This document shows, piece after piece, positions 1-11,445 of a stretch of 64,000 bases of DNA. Made by a program: the position numbers and the translations under genes. This DNA is from Riptortus pedestris. Taxonomy: Eukaryota; Arthropoda; Insecta; Hemiptera; Alydidae. A model generated the notes under the pieces. The model did not search any database and was not told the DNA's origin. It worked only from the letters and a program-made list of their open reading frames with translations. The stretch is from contig CM032232.1 in assembly GCA_019009955.1 (NCBI GenBank), forward strand, positions 140,581,501-140,645,500, read 5' to 3'. Each line of letters begins with the position of its first letter. Within the stretch, counting starts at the first letter, position 1.

Positions 1-326
1 AATAGTTTTAAGAATAGTTACATAGAAAATATTGTATTATATAATTTTTATTGTTTTGTTATGGAACTAAATTATTTTTATAATAGGTATATATTTGAAT
101 GGATATGACAAAGTATTGTTTTATTGGTTTGACAGTACCCCGTCAGGACATAGAATGAGTGTGAAGCATAATAATAGGCATTACGTCAGCTGATTACGGT
201 AGACTGAGGTGAATTCAATAGTCATCAATTTTCAATGGGGACTGATATTTTTACTTCCTAATAAGAAGTAAATAAAGAATTATAGAAAAAATTCAAATTT
301 ATCCACACTTAATGGAGATACGAAAG
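1..326. other. AT-rich sequence, nothing recognised
   Basis: I see no coding exon, RNA gene or clear repeat boundary in this stretch, which runs up to the first repeat A terminus. Confidence 0.5.
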
Positions 327-942
327 TCCGTCACGCAGACGCTGCGTAAACTGAGCAGATTTCCCTCAAGAAGTTTAACAATAGATAAATCTACATAATG
401 GTAACACAATAGCACCGTCAATATCAAGTGGATAAATACAAACGATAGAAACCTCCAGACGGGAAGCGTTTGAAACGTAAATAAACAACTTCTCACCGGA
501 AAGAAAAACAATTACTGAAATATTTCAGAGTATAACATATTAATTTTATTGAAAACTATTTACTATATCTAGTAATGTAATTTATAATGGTTCAGAATAA
601 TGTTTATCTCTATAAATCAAATGTTAGTTGTCCAAGAACTTAAGACGGGGACATGTCACCATAACATATTTGCAATTACCTCATATAATAAAGGTCTCTT
701 GAAAACAATGTATGGTATTTAAGATTCGAATGATGTGGTTTATTACATAACAGAGTGTGTTGTTTATCTAACATAAGTAGAAGTGGGGGTTTTCAGAAAG
801 CTGAAATGTCTCGGTTAATATTCAAGATAGAGAATGAATGTATACAACAATAGTTATAGCACATTTAATTTGCAATAAGATTTGTCCTGCATAATTTTTC
901 GATCTGACGTATAGTAACGGAGATATTTTGAATTTTCGAAAA
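327..942 (-). repeat. Repeat A copy, minus orientation
   Basis: The left edge is the hairpin terminus TCCGTCACGCAGACGCTGCG followed by the AAACTGAGCAGATTTCCC subterminal repeat. The interior follows the family order seen in other copies, including the segment near AATATTCAAGATAGAGAAT and the AATTTTTCGATC block. The palindrome end is missing: the copy stops at a second degenerate hairpin-like end near 943. No coding capacity is visible. Confidence 0.75.
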
Positions 943-984
943 CATTTCGTCACACAGAGGCTGAGTAAATAGCTCAATGGTTTC

Positions 985-1130
985 CATTAAACTTTTACTT
1001 TCTGAATCAAGCAAATACTTTCTTTGATGTCATCAATTTATATTTTTCGTCCTTTACTCAAAAATATTTATTATTTAATATACAAGCACGTGGGAAATCT
1101 GCTTAGTTAACGCAGCTTCTGCGTGACGGA
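985..1130 (+). repeat. Repeat A 3' fragment, plus orientation
   Basis: Carries CACGTGGGAAATCTGC and ends in GCGTGACGGA at 1130. It faces the previous copy, so the two lie in inverted orientation with their hairpin ends outward. Confidence 0.75.
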
Positions 1131-1260
1131 CTTTATTTTATAGTGGAGGTGAGATATGTCAGGTAGAGTAATGTCTCCTAAAAGGGCCTCTTAGGAAGTG
1201 ACAACACGTAGAAATGATTAATACATATGTGCTGAAGAAAAGTGGGTGTTTGGATACAAA

Positions 1261-1985
1261 ATGGCCTTCTGCCTATATATTCATAATGGAATGAGACAGA
1301 ATCAAGAGATTAACGAGAAAAATATGTAGATTTATATGTCGGTAAATCCATTTATTGCATCATATCTGCAGATGACATTGCACTGGTGGCAAAGTCCGAA
1401 GTAGAGATGAAAATAATGCTGTAAGTCCTAAAGGACGCTCCTAGATCTTTTTAAACTCAAAACAAACGATCGTAAAGTTTTCGTTGTGGGGAAGTAAGAA
1501 AGCCAAGGAAATATAAATATTAGAAACATTGTATATAAATAGTGGAAACATTGTGTTCGGAAAAGTGAAGGAATTTTGTTACCTAGGGAGTATTATCATT
1601 GAAGACAATGATAGTAATGAGCTGTCGATAGAAAAATAGCACTTGCTAAACAAGCCTTCCAAAGCAAAAGAACCATTTTAACTAATACGCATGGTCACGA
1701 AATAAATGTTCACTAAGTCTTTCGTATGGGGTGTACTACTTTACGGGAGCGCAAGTTGGACTCCCGACAAAAGGGAATATAATAGATTGGAAGCAATGGA
1801 AATGTGGATCTGGCGTATAATCATTAAAACATGTTGGACTCGAAAAAAAAAATCCAACATGGAAGTTCTAAATGAGGTAAGTGAGAGCAAAAGTATTATC
1901 AAGGCCATGGGAAAAAGGAGAGTGAAACTTCTTGGGCGTATCATAAGGAAACCGCAATAGCCTTTAAATACTGATGATGTAAAGT
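1261..1985 (+). pseudogene. Decayed non-LTR retrotransposon, RT C-terminal part
   Basis: In broken frames this encodes the catalytic ADD motif (ISADDIALVAKSE near 1366-1404), then FCYLGSII, and from 1706 an 84-codon open segment with FVWGVLLYGSASWTPDKRE, RLEAMEMWIWR and KLLGRIIR. These are the post-catalytic and thumb motifs of LINE reverse transcriptases. Stops and frameshifts separate the pieces, and the endonuclease and the rest of RT are absent. Related tails lie at 5331-5740 (+) and, antisense, in RpS15 intron 2 (50249-50640). I cannot assign the clade safely. Confidence 0.8.
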
Positions 1986-2028
1986 GATATAATAGCTTGA
2001 AACAAAAATCATACACACATATATATAC

Positions 2029-2505
2029 TGTTGCGAAACTGCGTAATTGAAAAATTACGCAGAGTTAAACACGTATTTAAGAAGCACGAAATCATTTCTC
2101 AGTTTTCTTACTGGTGAATTCAGTGGACTAGTGCGTTCAGTGCAGCGTTAGTGAACAGTACATTTTCAGTTTCAATGCAGTGCAGTGTTTTATGTGATGA
2201 TCAGTGAAGTGCGTGTTAATGTGAAGATGAGTTCAGTGTCGTGTTCTTGTGAAGATCAGTGCAGTATCGTGTTTTGTGAACTTCAGTAATTCGCGTGATC
2301 GTGAGTTATTGTACTGTGCAATAAGAAGTGAAGTTATCAGTGCATATTGTGAGTAGTAGTGAAGAATAATTTACCAAGTGTGTAGTGCATTGTCAAATAA
2401 ATTGTGCAGTGATAAAAACGCTAATGTTTGTATGTTTAATTTTGCAATCCAGTAGAACTCTAATCATCAACGTTCATTATTATTATTTTTGTAATACATT
2501 TAACA
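2029..2505 (+). mobile_element. Solo LTR, family TGTTGCG...TAACA
   Basis: Begins TGTTGCG and ends TAACA. It has a GTGCAGTG-rich leader and an AATAAATTG segment near its right part, as in the other LTR copies at 24056-24688 and 56717-57284. Flanks are ATAC/ATAT, an imperfect 4-bp duplication. It lies 19 bp inside the intron that follows the minus-strand exon 2525-2917, in opposite orientation to that exon. No internal retroelement region adjoins it. Confidence 0.75.
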
Positions 2506-2524
2506 ATATATAAAGAGAACATAC

Positions 2525-2917
2525 CTCAGGAGTAAGCATGTCGTCGTCAGGGGGTTCGACGAGGAGCCCCCACTGACTAGGATCCGGCAGCTCTTCCCTG
2601 GAAGTTGATGCAGTTACATCGTCTTCATTATTGGTGAGGCCCATGTAAGCGGTGACATTCTGCCAGAGCGAGGCAACCCGGTTATACCTGCCCAGAGAGC
2701 TGAGCTCGTTGAGGACTCTCTGCTCGTGATCCACCAATATCGACTTGGGATGTACCCGGATCGTCTCCCTGGCAGAGTATTCCCACGACTCTGCAGGGCC
2801 ACCGACACCTATGGCAGGCACTCGGGCAGACCACTCGTTAGGCTCGATACGGAGCAAACTCAGAAGGATGGCTATCTGCAATAGTTCATCCCGGTACACT
2901 TTTTTAAGAGAAAGCAT
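2525..2917 (-). CDS. Coding exon of an unidentified host gene (131 codons)
   Basis: An ATG at 2917 opens a frame of 131 codons that ends exactly in phase 0 at a consensus donor (CTGAG|GTATGT, intron starts at 2524). Base composition is clearly richer in G and C than the surroundings, as expected of real coding sequence. The peptide starts MLSLKKVYRDELLQIAILL and has an acidic, Ser/Thr-rich end (NNEDDVTASTSREELPD, then EPPDDDML). I do not recognise a family, signal peptide or catalytic motif. The frame is closed by TAG 18 bases upstream of the ATG, so either this is the first coding exon behind a 5' UTR exon, or it is entered from an acceptor such as CTAGCAG just upstream. The frame runs 13 codons past the donor into intron and LTR sequence; I treat that extension as non-coding. 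The CpG-rich exon at 10379-10860 could be its first exon. Confidence 0.65.
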
Positions 2918-3062
2918 CTTGGTTTCCTTCTGCTAGCTCTAATTAACAATTTATCATTCTGAAACAGACAAAAAAAAACAATACAATCAGCATCATAAAT
3001 ACACGCAACTAGAAATCTAATTTTAGCAGAGTTCCCTTAGAGAGAAAGAGAAAGAGAAAACT

Positions 3063-3286
3063 TTATTTTATTTATTTACGTCCACTTTATGCTACTATGG
3101 CTAATTGGGACGGGTTATCTACAGGTTACCACCATTTTCTAGCCAGGATGAAACTAAGGAATTTATTTAGTAAGTCCGTCAACAAATAAATTTCTATTGC
3201 CCAGGGCGGATCGAACTCGCCACTCTAGGTTTATCACGCAAGATTAAGTACAACGCCTTAACTCACACGGCCAACCTGAACACCTT
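3063..3286 (-). repeat. tRNA-derived SINE
   Basis: Full-length copy: the tRNA-like head is at the right, with B box GAGTTCGAT on the minus strand and 5' end around CAGGTTGGCCGTGTGAG. The tail (AATAAATAAA) is at the left. It is flanked by an 11-bp direct repeat AAGAGAAAACT (3052-3062 and 3287-3297), and the left flank also has an expanded GAGAAA tract. Confidence 0.85.
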
Positions 3287-3766
3287 AAGAGAAAACTGTA
3301 TATATACACAAATGTATATAAAAATATTTGTTTGTTAACATTTTTATGAAAAATTAAAGATTAAGCTCGTTAATGGCTGAAGACCAATGGACGGGGTGTT
3401 TAGAGGGGGATTTCAAAATTCAATATATCCCCGTTATTATGCGTCGGACCGAAAAACTGCATAGCAGCAATCTTATTGCAAATGTAATATTCTATAAATG
3501 TTGTTATATGCTTGTTTTCTCTATAATGAATATTAGACGAGATATGTACATGTTTTAGCTATCGGCCATTTTAACAATTAGCTGTTCTATCATGAACCAC
3601 TTCATTCCAAGGTTAAATACCAAATACGGTTTTCATTGAACTTTTACTTTATGGGATACGTACACATTCGTTGCGTATAGACCTCACCAATTAACATTTT
3701 ACGTTCATGGCTCGAAAATGTTTATTATATATATATATAATACTCGACATTTAACCATTTCGGGGG

Positions 3767-3984
3767 GTCAGGTTGGCAGGCGTGTGAGTTAAGGCATTGA
3801 TCTTAATCTCATATGGTAGACCTTGAGTGGCGGGTTCGATTTCCGCTCTGGGCAGTAGAAATTTAGTTAGTAACTGACTAATTAAATGGGTTTCCTAGTC
3901 CCACCCTGGTTAGAAAAGGGTGGTTCCCTGTAGATAACCCTTCCCAATTAGCCAATGTAGCTAAGAGTGGACGTAAATAAATAA
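3767..3984 (+). repeat. tRNA-derived SINE
   Basis: Head GGTCAGGTTGGCAGGCGTGT, B box GGGTTCGATTTCC, body CCACCCTGGTTAGAAAAGGG and tail GTGGACGTAAATAAATAA. Flanks AACCATTTC / AACCGTTTC are a slightly diverged target duplication within repeat A. Confidence 0.85.
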
Positions 3985-4739
3985 CCGTTTCAGTCAACAC
4001 TAAAGATCATATTTGTTATTGGCTGAAATCGGAGTTGGAATAGTGAGGGAATTTCAAATGTATTTCCCATGTTATCAGTGGGATCGGAAAATGTTATATA
4101 ACCAATCTTGTTAAACAATTGATGCTCTACAATTGTTGTTCTACTCATTTTTTTTTCGTAACTGAAACATGTGGTGAGATGATATTGCAAGTTTGCCATA
4201 CCAACACTAGGGAGATGTTCTTATTTTACGTAGCTTATTTTTTTTCACTATGTAAGATTGTCAAATACTTAAGTTTTGTGAGCGCTACTTGAATCTACAT
4301 ACAGTCTCTTCGATCATTCTGTAACATTGCGTTTTATTTATAATAATTTGTTCAAGTATGTAGCCAGTGTTCATGCCAGTATTTGTGAGTGTATTTTAGT
4401 ACTATCTTGTTGAGACCTGATGGCATTATCAAAGTCATGTCAGCATTAGTCATTCGTGTTGCTAATTTTGGGAGTTAGTCAACATAGAAATCTAATGGTG
4501 TGACAGAGAAACCAGATAATTAAATCTGATTGGCAAAATTGTCCAATTCAGAGAAAATGTGGTCCATACAATAATACTAGGAATGTAAAGGATGGATAAT
4601 TACATAATGGAAACAAAACTCTCTGGCACAACAACCCACGAAAATCAAATAGCATAACTTTTATAATTGCAATTCGGAGGTACACATACTAAAATTGGAG
4701 CAAACACGATTTTGTTTCTAAAAGATAAGCAAGGAAAAA

Positions 4740-4972
4740 TCTGCTAAAATCCAAATATCTTGGTTAATATGAAAGCCATATAAAAAATATGTATATAACA
4801 ACATTTATAGGCAATTATATTTACAATAATTTACTATATAATTTTTCGATCCGACCTATAATAACGCAGATATTTTCGGAATTCTCCCCTCCCTGGGTCC
4901 CCCACCCAGCCATTAACGAACTTCATCTTTAGTTTTACCAACCTCAATAGCTGATTTCCCTTAAATTAAAGC
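4740..4972 (-). repeat. Repeat A fragment, palindrome end
   Basis: Contains the AATTTTTCGATCCGACC block and ends with CTCAATAGCTGATTTCCCTT, half of the terminal palindrome. Weak repeat A similarity continues at about 5095-5205. Confidence 0.6.
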
Positions 4973-5330
4973 TTGTCATGAGACATTTATCGATATAACA
5001 GCTTAATGTGAAATCTGCGCATGAAACAGAAATACGGTTTTAATGAAGGCTGTCCTGATTAGCCCCAGGGGAACAAGTTGGCGTTAGTAAATAACACCTA
5101 ACGAAGGTTGAAAACAAGTTGATAAAAAATAAGTAGATAACTATTCGTATAGGGGAAAAGTATAGAACAACAATTCTAGAATATTACTTTACTAACAACA
5201 TTAGTTTGGTACCTTTTTTTATTATTATTAAACCGAGGCATAATAAAAGATATGTACGATTTTGCATTCCACCTGCCCTCCTAAAAAAAAAAAGACACTC
5301 GTCTCACTACATATATACATATAACTTGAC

Positions 5331-5740
5331 CAAGTCTTTCATTTAGACTGTATTGCTTTACGGGAGCGAAAGTTGGACTCTTCACAAAAGGGAATATAAT
5401 AGACTGGAAACAATGGAAATGTGGATTAGGCGCGGAATCACCAGAACAAGTTGGATTCACTGTGGATATTCTAAGTGTAAGTGTAAGTAAAAATCAAGAC
5501 CATGGAAAAAAGGGGTGTGAAACTTCTTTGGCATATCATAAGTCACAATGAGTTCTTCACAAATATATTTGAAGGTAAGGTCATTGGACTAACTCCTTTT
5601 TTGAAGGCAAAAAACAACTTGGAGCTTCCGAAAGACCACAATGGTTGCAACTACAAAGCGTAGTCTTTAGATCATGATTACGATGGTGAAAAGATTAATA
5701 AAGCTTGAAACAAAAATCACTTACGCAGAGATGGGGTCCA
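5331..5740 (+). pseudogene. LINE tail related to 1261-1985
   Basis: Degenerate coding matches the other copy: LYGSESWTLHKREYNRLETM and, in another frame, KLLWHIISHNEFFTNIFEGK. The tail GCTTGAAACAAAAATCACTT is shared with the first copy. Several frameshifts are present and there is no RT core. Confidence 0.7.
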
Positions 5741-6194
5741 GTGAAAACCGAAAGCAAAAAGATAGAAATAAGCCAATTACAAACTATCTCAGATTGAATG
5801 TAACCAACTAATAGGAGATGAGTAGACTACATAAATATAGGTACTTTCAAGAACCTACTCAGGACAATCAACGGTAGGCTTGAGGATAGTGCCATGTACT
5901 TAACGGTTAGCAAGTAACTACCATCTTCTGACAGATTTACCTATAACACTGTATATATTCATAATGAGAAAAATTTATACAATAAAAATTGTTGGACATG
6001 ACTCAACAACAAGATTGGATGTATATCGTATTCTAATCCAACACAAGTATTAACAATTTTATATTTCACACATTTTCTAAATACCACTCCCGTTACCCCC
6101 AATTATGCCTATTAATGAACTTGGATAATACTATTATTGAGTCGAGTGACATTCTGATAAAAATATCAGCCACAAGAGTATTAAAACACACATA

Positions 6195-6880
6195 TATAAA
6201 CAAATATAAATTTAAATGAGTCTTAATTTTGTCATATAAAAAGTTGGATTGATGGACATTTGATTAAATTATTTGAAAACCACATCTTAAGCACAACCTC
6301 AATACCTGACTTACTCGGTTAATATTCGAGCTAGAGAAAATACATTAATTGGAAAACAGATTGTAGAAAATTATATCTTCAGCATGAATGGTTCTGAATA
6401 ATTTATGACCCGACTCATATTAATGAAAATATTTATATATTTTTAATTTACGTATTCTCTAAACCTCCGCTCCTCATGGCCCGATTTTAGTCATTAACGA
6501 ATTTGACCTGTAGTTTTAGATAAAAAATTACAATAATCAAGATTAGTAAAGATGCAATAAAAATTACTGCTACTAAAGCACTATCAGAAAAATATAAATA
6601 TACAGAATAGCCATACTGGGCCAAAAACAATGTCCCCCCCCCCTTTGTTCAGAAATTCTTATTTATTTTCAACCTCAAAACATTTTGAGCAATTTAAATC
6701 CTCCTTATAATAAGGGGTTCCTTTTTCTCATATATAAGACAAGCAAATAAAAATAAATTTAAATGGGCCTGAATTTTGTCATTTAATAAGTAGGATTGAT
6801 GGACATTAGTAGGAATTATTCAAAAACCATATTACGAGAATGACCTCCAAAGTTAACTCCTTCTACAGGAAATCTGCTAC
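6195..6880 (-). repeat. Two degenerate repeat A fragments
   Basis: Two blocks (6195-6540 and 6745-6880) share the segment GGATTGATGGACATT. The second ends in GGAAATCTGCT at about 6878, the palindrome-end terminus. Both are much more diverged than the copies at 22250 or 32239. Confidence 0.55.
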
Positions 6881-6961
6881 AGCTCAAACTTAGCATTGTA
6901 GGGGGCCCAAACATTTCTGTGAATGCACTCAGGGACTCAATAATGACATTATAAATATTTC

Positions 6962-7290
6962 TCAAAGATATGTGCTGGACGATGGAAGATTTATATCAAG
7001 AAGAAAAACACAAAAGCGGCCCTTCCTTCCAAAACAATATATTTAGCAGAATCAAGAGCACTTTCGGAACAAGAGCTCCATCATCAGTGCCCTGTCAACT
7101 CACGAATAATCTAAAAATACTCATCAAATTAACAATTATATCGTATATACTCAACTATTTCTTGTAATCTAGAAAAATTTTAAAAACAGTCAACAAGATA
7201 AAAATAATTGACAATATAATAAAAAGGTATAAAACTAAGATGTAACATATTTTTAATAAGAGGATAAAAACAACAGGGACTAAAATCAAT
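6962..7290 (-). mobile_element. Penelope-like element arm (solo relic)
   Basis: Aligns by eye to the left arm of the Penelope-like element at 16290-18488. Both have the leading extension ATATGTGCTGGACGATGGA, the motif GAGCACTTTCGG...CTCCATCATCAGTGCC, and then the Lys/Asn-codon-like A-rich interior. It is diverged from that element, so it represents a second, older subfamily. No RT coding remains. Confidence 0.6.
7046..7092 (-). ncRNA. Hammerhead ribozyme-like motif
   Basis: On the minus strand the order is GGCA, CTGATGA (7081-7087, canonical hammerhead box 1), a short GGA...TCC stem, then GAAA (7062-7065, box 2) followed by GTGC. Penelope-like elements are known to carry minimal hammerhead ribozymes in their terminal arms. 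Closing pairs next to the core are imperfect, so self-cleavage is unproven. Confidence 0.45.
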
Positions 7291-7299
7291 ATACACACA

Positions 7300-8940
7300 A
7301 AACACAAGCAAGTACTACCAGTTAGTAAATAGAAGATGAATGGAGCTATTCCTCGGAAACTGCTCTGTCGCTAATAAATATATCATTTCTGAAAGGAAGG
7401 TCTGCTTAGTGTTTTCTTATTGTAAATATTATTATTCATTTCATAGCATTAGATCATAAAATTGAGTTAGCAGGTGCAGCTAGAACATCAAATTTGAGGC
7501 GTCAGTTTCTGACGTTCACCATTGTAGATGATTTTTCCTATCTTTTGGAAGCTTTTGAAACAAAAGGTTTCAAATTCAAATTTAGGATGAAAAATTGTAA
7601 AAGAATCATCACTAACCTTATAAACAAGCCCAACTTTGATATGAAGCTCCATACATATAAGGCAAAAAGCTAATAAAATAGTCGGAACAGTGTATAAGAT
7701 ATACTTTACAACACTCATATCCAAAAGCAATAATTTCTAATAAATGTCAAATGCTAATGAGCTCTCGCTCTAAGGATGAAAATGTTCTCCGAGCTAATTT
7801 TTGACTAGGAATAAAACATCCTTCAACTTGCCTGGGAGTGAGAGTAAATGAATTGTAAGGTGGTTCTTACAGGCCCACGTTACTCAATAATGACATCAAA
7901 ATGTGAGTTTTATAAATCTGGAGAACCCCTAGTTATCCTAATCCATTTACAACTGGGAACGAGGAGTTTTAAAAAGAAAAAAAAATGTTATTCACCTATT
8001 ACTGACAATCCCCCTTAAACATGAATGTCAACAAAGCTAGCTGTAATTTATCTCTCATGCATCTTATAAGTAGTATTTGAAAAAAATACCCGATAATAAG
8101 CTGAACCATTTATTTAAAATAAAGTGCTGTCACGAATTAGTTAATTTTTACCACAAATGAGAGTACACTATATAATATACCGAAGCATCAGGAAAATGTC
8201 CAAAGTGACCAATTAATGTTTTTCGTAAATTGCAGGCAATCATTACTTTATGGATGAATATAAAAACATTGTAAATCAAAATGATTTTTTTTTTTATTTA
8301 TTTATATTAACTATTGGCAAAAGTAATAACCATTCTAATCAAAATATAATGCTTCTGTTGTAAATCCTCTTAATCCTTAATAAAAACAAGGAAAATTAAT
8401 CAAGTAGATAATGCAACTACTTAAACAAGGATAAATTTTGAAGGAGGAATCCAATATTTCAGAACAACGGCTGATTGACATATACATAATGAAGTATAAA
8501 ATTAATTTCTATATATTCAACAAAATTGTTGAAAACTATTCTTCCAATTCAGGAGTTTACATGTATGATTCAGAGCAATTAATTCCCAAGAACATGTTTT
8601 CTGATAAGACAATCATATGTATTATCTACTCAAGTCAAACAAACATAATAAAAACTAAGTTGTGAAAGACAATTAAGAAATAACAACGCCCAATACTATA
8701 ACAACTAAAATGTATTAGTTTGCTTAAGGCAGGACATGAAAAAATGTTTTATTTTCTTGAAAAACAACACCAATATCAGAGTAACCAATGCATAGATAAA
8801 CAATTATTGGAAATTAAAGTTTTATTTATTGGAGAAGTTATTCGGTAGGACCTACTATCAAGTTCAATACCCAAATAAAGATAACATAAAATAAGAAACA
8901 TTAAAGACTGCTGCACTATTTCAAAAACTGCTTTAAATTT
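7300..8940. other. Apparently single-copy AT-rich sequence
   Basis: No repeat family seen elsewhere in the window is recognisable here. The only candidate exon is 7617-7736 (-). The stretch lies between the CpG-rich region at 10.4-10.9 kb and the exon at 2.5-2.9 kb, so it could be intron of that gene. Confidence 0.4.
7617..7736 (-). CDS. Candidate internal exon with a membrane-like segment
   Basis: Exactly 40 open codons lie between an acceptor-like TTATTAG and a donor AAG|GTTAGT on the minus strand. The peptide includes VVKYILYTVPTILLAFCLIC, a strongly hydrophobic run that could be a membrane segment or signal anchor. It begins and ends in phase 0, compatible with splicing to an AAGGAAACC acceptor just upstream of the exon at 2525-2917. 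No homology is recognised. An AT-rich chance ORF could look the same. Confidence 0.25.
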
Positions 8941-8948
8941 GTGAAAAA

Positions 8949-9034
8949 CTCAACCTGGCTAGAAAAAGGTGGCAACTTCTAGATCACCCGTCCCAATTAC
9001 CCATAACAGCATAAAGTGGATGTTAATAAATAAA
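8949..9034 (+). repeat. SINE tail fragment
   Basis: 5'-truncated copy: ACCTGGCTAGAAAAAGGTGG through AAGTGGATGTTAATAAATAA. The tRNA-like head is absent. Confidence 0.8.
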
Positions 9035-9300
9035 CAATTTATGGAAAGTAAATAAATTTTAAAAAAGCACCATGATTTATAGAATGTAAATAAATAAATA
9101 AGTAAAAAGCACCTAAGTCACTAATCAAATTCACACTACCAAAAGAAATAACATTCTAAAAGAGAAACAGCTAAATCCCAGAGGACGACAAGCAAGAAAG
9201 CAAGTGGGCCTGTTGACACAGTGCTGGTCTGTTTTATAGGAGAGGATTGAACTAAATTTAGCCGAATGGGTTTGCAAACACAACTGTTTATTTGTACAGA

Positions 9301-9779
9301 ATTTTGGCACACAGAGTACACTGCATTAATATTTACTAAATTATGCTACAATGAATGACATTATGTCGTATCAAACAAAACATTCATTGACAGTTCCAAC
9401 CAGGATTGGCAAGCTCAGAAGCTCTGATCATTTATTTATATAAATGGAGGTAGAAAATCTATAATTCAGAAATAAGGACAATATTTAAAATTTTTTCTTG
9501 TCTCAATAAACAATGCGCTAACATGCTAAATAATTACAAATTTTGGCACACACAGTACGCTGCATTAATATTTACTAAATTATGCTACAATAAATGACAA
9601 GTCGTATCAAACAAAACATTCATTGACAGGTTCAACCAGGATTGGCAAGCTCAGAAGCCCTGATCATTTATTTACATAATGGAGTTAGAAAATCTATAAT
9701 TCAGAAATAAAGCCATAATTTAGAAGTTTTTCTTGTGTCTCTAACAAACAACAATGCACTAACATATTAAATACTCAGA
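9301..9779. repeat. Two-copy tandem duplication, about 239-bp unit
   Basis: Unit 1 (9301-9539) and unit 2 (9540-9779) both run ATTTTGGCACAC..., GCATTAATATTTACTAAATT, then CAACCAGGATTGGCAAGCTC and TCTATAATTCAGAAATAA. They differ by scattered substitutions and small gaps. No coding is visible. It does not match the other repeat families here, so it looks like a local duplication. Confidence 0.85.
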
Positions 9780-10372
9780 AATTGTCACAGTTTTGAAATT
9801 GAAGAAAATATCAAAACTACTAAGGGACTTGTAATATGGTTTGAATATTTAGTAACACAGGTTGTAATGACAGGAGTTAATTTTAGTAATGGATTATTGA
9901 CAAATTCTACTTTTATTTGTTTTAAAATTAAATATTAACAAAATAAATACCACATAGAGAAGACAACAAAGTAATAATACGACAGAAAACTATCTATCAT
10001 CATATGTTTAGCAAAGTTTATGTATACAAAAAATATTTGAAACAAAAGAATAAATCAAAGCAAGATAATTTTTTTTCAAATTGCTCTTGATAAAACAATC
10101 TTATCTTTAAAACATGATAACTACACCATGAGGCATGTATTCCATTGCATATATTTATGGGGAATTTGTAAGGTATAAATTGATTAACAAGGTGCATAAT
10201 AGTACATGCTTTATGACAACACATCTGTCAAATCAATTCAATATCATAACCTTGATTATTGTAACCTCTCCTCTGCATAAAACAATGTAACATTGCATGA
10301 AGTAGAAACTATGGGGAAAAAAGGATCGGATTACAGATTAATCAACGATCTGATAATAGATGAATTCTGTCA
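9780..10372. other. AT-rich, nothing recognised (possible intron)
   Basis: No supported exon or repeat. It follows the minus-strand splice donor at 10378, so it would be the first intron of the proposed minus-strand gene. Confidence 0.35.
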
Positions 10373-10378
10373 ACTTAC

Positions 10379-10860
10379 CTATAATTGCGACAGTTGTCAA
10401 CTGCTGATAAAAACTAAACCTCAACCAACATAAATGTATCTTAGCACAGGTGCAGGTGAAAAGAAGGTGCTCGGAGAGTTATAAAAACACACATAAACAC
10501 AATATCAACACAAATCGTTCGAGATGACCGGACGGAGGTGATGAAAACGGAAAACGCCGGTTGAAAACACAGACCGCCCATCAGAACTCCCGCCGGGTGA
10601 CATTCTGCTCAGACCATTTTAACGGTGGACATTAACTGGGAACATTTAGAACGAGACTAGCATTAGAGGCGTTATCAGTGAACAGCGAGATAGAGACAGT
10701 TGTCAGTGTGTGGTGGTAGATTCAAATGACTCAGCAATGTGTGGGCCGAGAGGAGAGAAGAGAGCGCCACAACACACACAGGCAGAGGGAAGGCCGGCAA
10801 GTGATAGCAGTCACCCAATGCACCATGGGATACAGCTGACGTCACCTATCCACTCCCCAT
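10379..10860 (-). promoter_or_regulatory. CpG-rich promoter and probable 5' UTR exon
   Basis: Composition changes abruptly to C/G- and CpG-rich sequence. A CRE-type TGACGTCA octamer lies near 10839-10846. On the minus strand the stretch ends at a consensus donor (AG|GTAAGT, intron from 10378). The ATGs I checked on the minus strand are soon followed by stops; the longest frame I read is about 33 codons. It therefore reads as an untranslated first exon plus promoter for a minus-strand gene whose coding exon may be 2525-2917. No TATA box or single start site can be fixed. A plus-strand frame of about 100 codons across 10710-11030 is low in expected coding features and enters repeat A, so I discount it. 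Confidence 0.5.
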
Positions 10861-10927
10861 GTCTCTCTCACTCACTCTTAACTCATGTTTACTCATTTTT
10901 CACATCAAAACAAAGTATTTATTTATT

Positions 10928-11030
10928 TTTAGCACATTTCCCTTCAGGGAAATCATCTATTGAGGTCGTGCTCATAATGCAATTTTCGAATTTTTTTTTC
11001 AAATGTCCACCGGTCCTACCAAGTAGATGA
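10928..11030 (+). repeat. Repeat A palindrome-end fragment
   Basis: AGCACATTTCCCTTCAGGGA followed by the ATTGAGGTCGTGCTC block and AAATGTCCACCGGTCCTACC. It abuts the minus copy that starts at 11038. Confidence 0.7.
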
Positions 11031-11037
11031 CGGAAAG

Positions 11038-11445
11038 TCCGTCACACAGGGGCTGCGTAAACTAAGCAGATTTCCCACGTGAAGTTTTACAATAGAGAAA
11101 TTTCACGAGAGCCGAGCAGTTAATGAAACGGCCGAACTAGCTTTTGGTGGGAAAGTCACTTCGTCCGTTAGCCGCCCAGATTTAATAAAAATGCAAATAT
11201 CGCGGTTAATATTCAAGATAGAGAATACACGTATATAACAATATTTATAGTAAATTTAATTTGCAATAAGATTGATTCTGTACAATTTTTCGATCCGACG
11301 TATAGTAACGAAGATATTTCGAATTTTCGAAAATCCTCCCTCTAAACCCCCCCCCCTCCCACTGGTCCGATTTCAGCCGTTAACGAACTTGATTTTCCTT
11401 TTTACATAAAACAATCAAATACCGAGTTTGGTGACGATCAAACCA
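11038..11445 (-). repeat. Repeat A copy, minus orientation
   Basis: Hairpin terminus TCCGTCACACAGGGGCTGCG with the CACGTG hexamer after the subterminal repeat. It continues to AATACCGAGTTTGGTGACGA, where it meets an inverted copy, and lacks the palindrome end. Confidence 0.75.

Larger units (their letters stand above)
3023..4213 (+). repeat. Repeat A copy carrying two SINE insertions
   Basis: Starts with TTAGCAGAGTTCCCTTAGAG (palindrome end, split by the first SINE) and continues through the TTCGGTCAG-like central block, ending near 4213 before the hairpin terminus. The SINEs at 3063-3286 and 3767-3984 are inserted within it, so this copy is older than both. Confidence 0.65.

Noticed and set aside
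2483..2524. Last 13 codons of the minus frame at 2.5-2.9 kb
   Set aside because: They lie past a consensus donor and run into LTR sequence.
8438..8665. 75-codon plus frame
   Set aside because: AT-driven composition, no splice context and no motif.
10710..11030. 106-codon plus-strand frame over the CpG-rich region
   Set aside because: It runs into repeat A, has no family features, and the minus-strand donor explains the region better.
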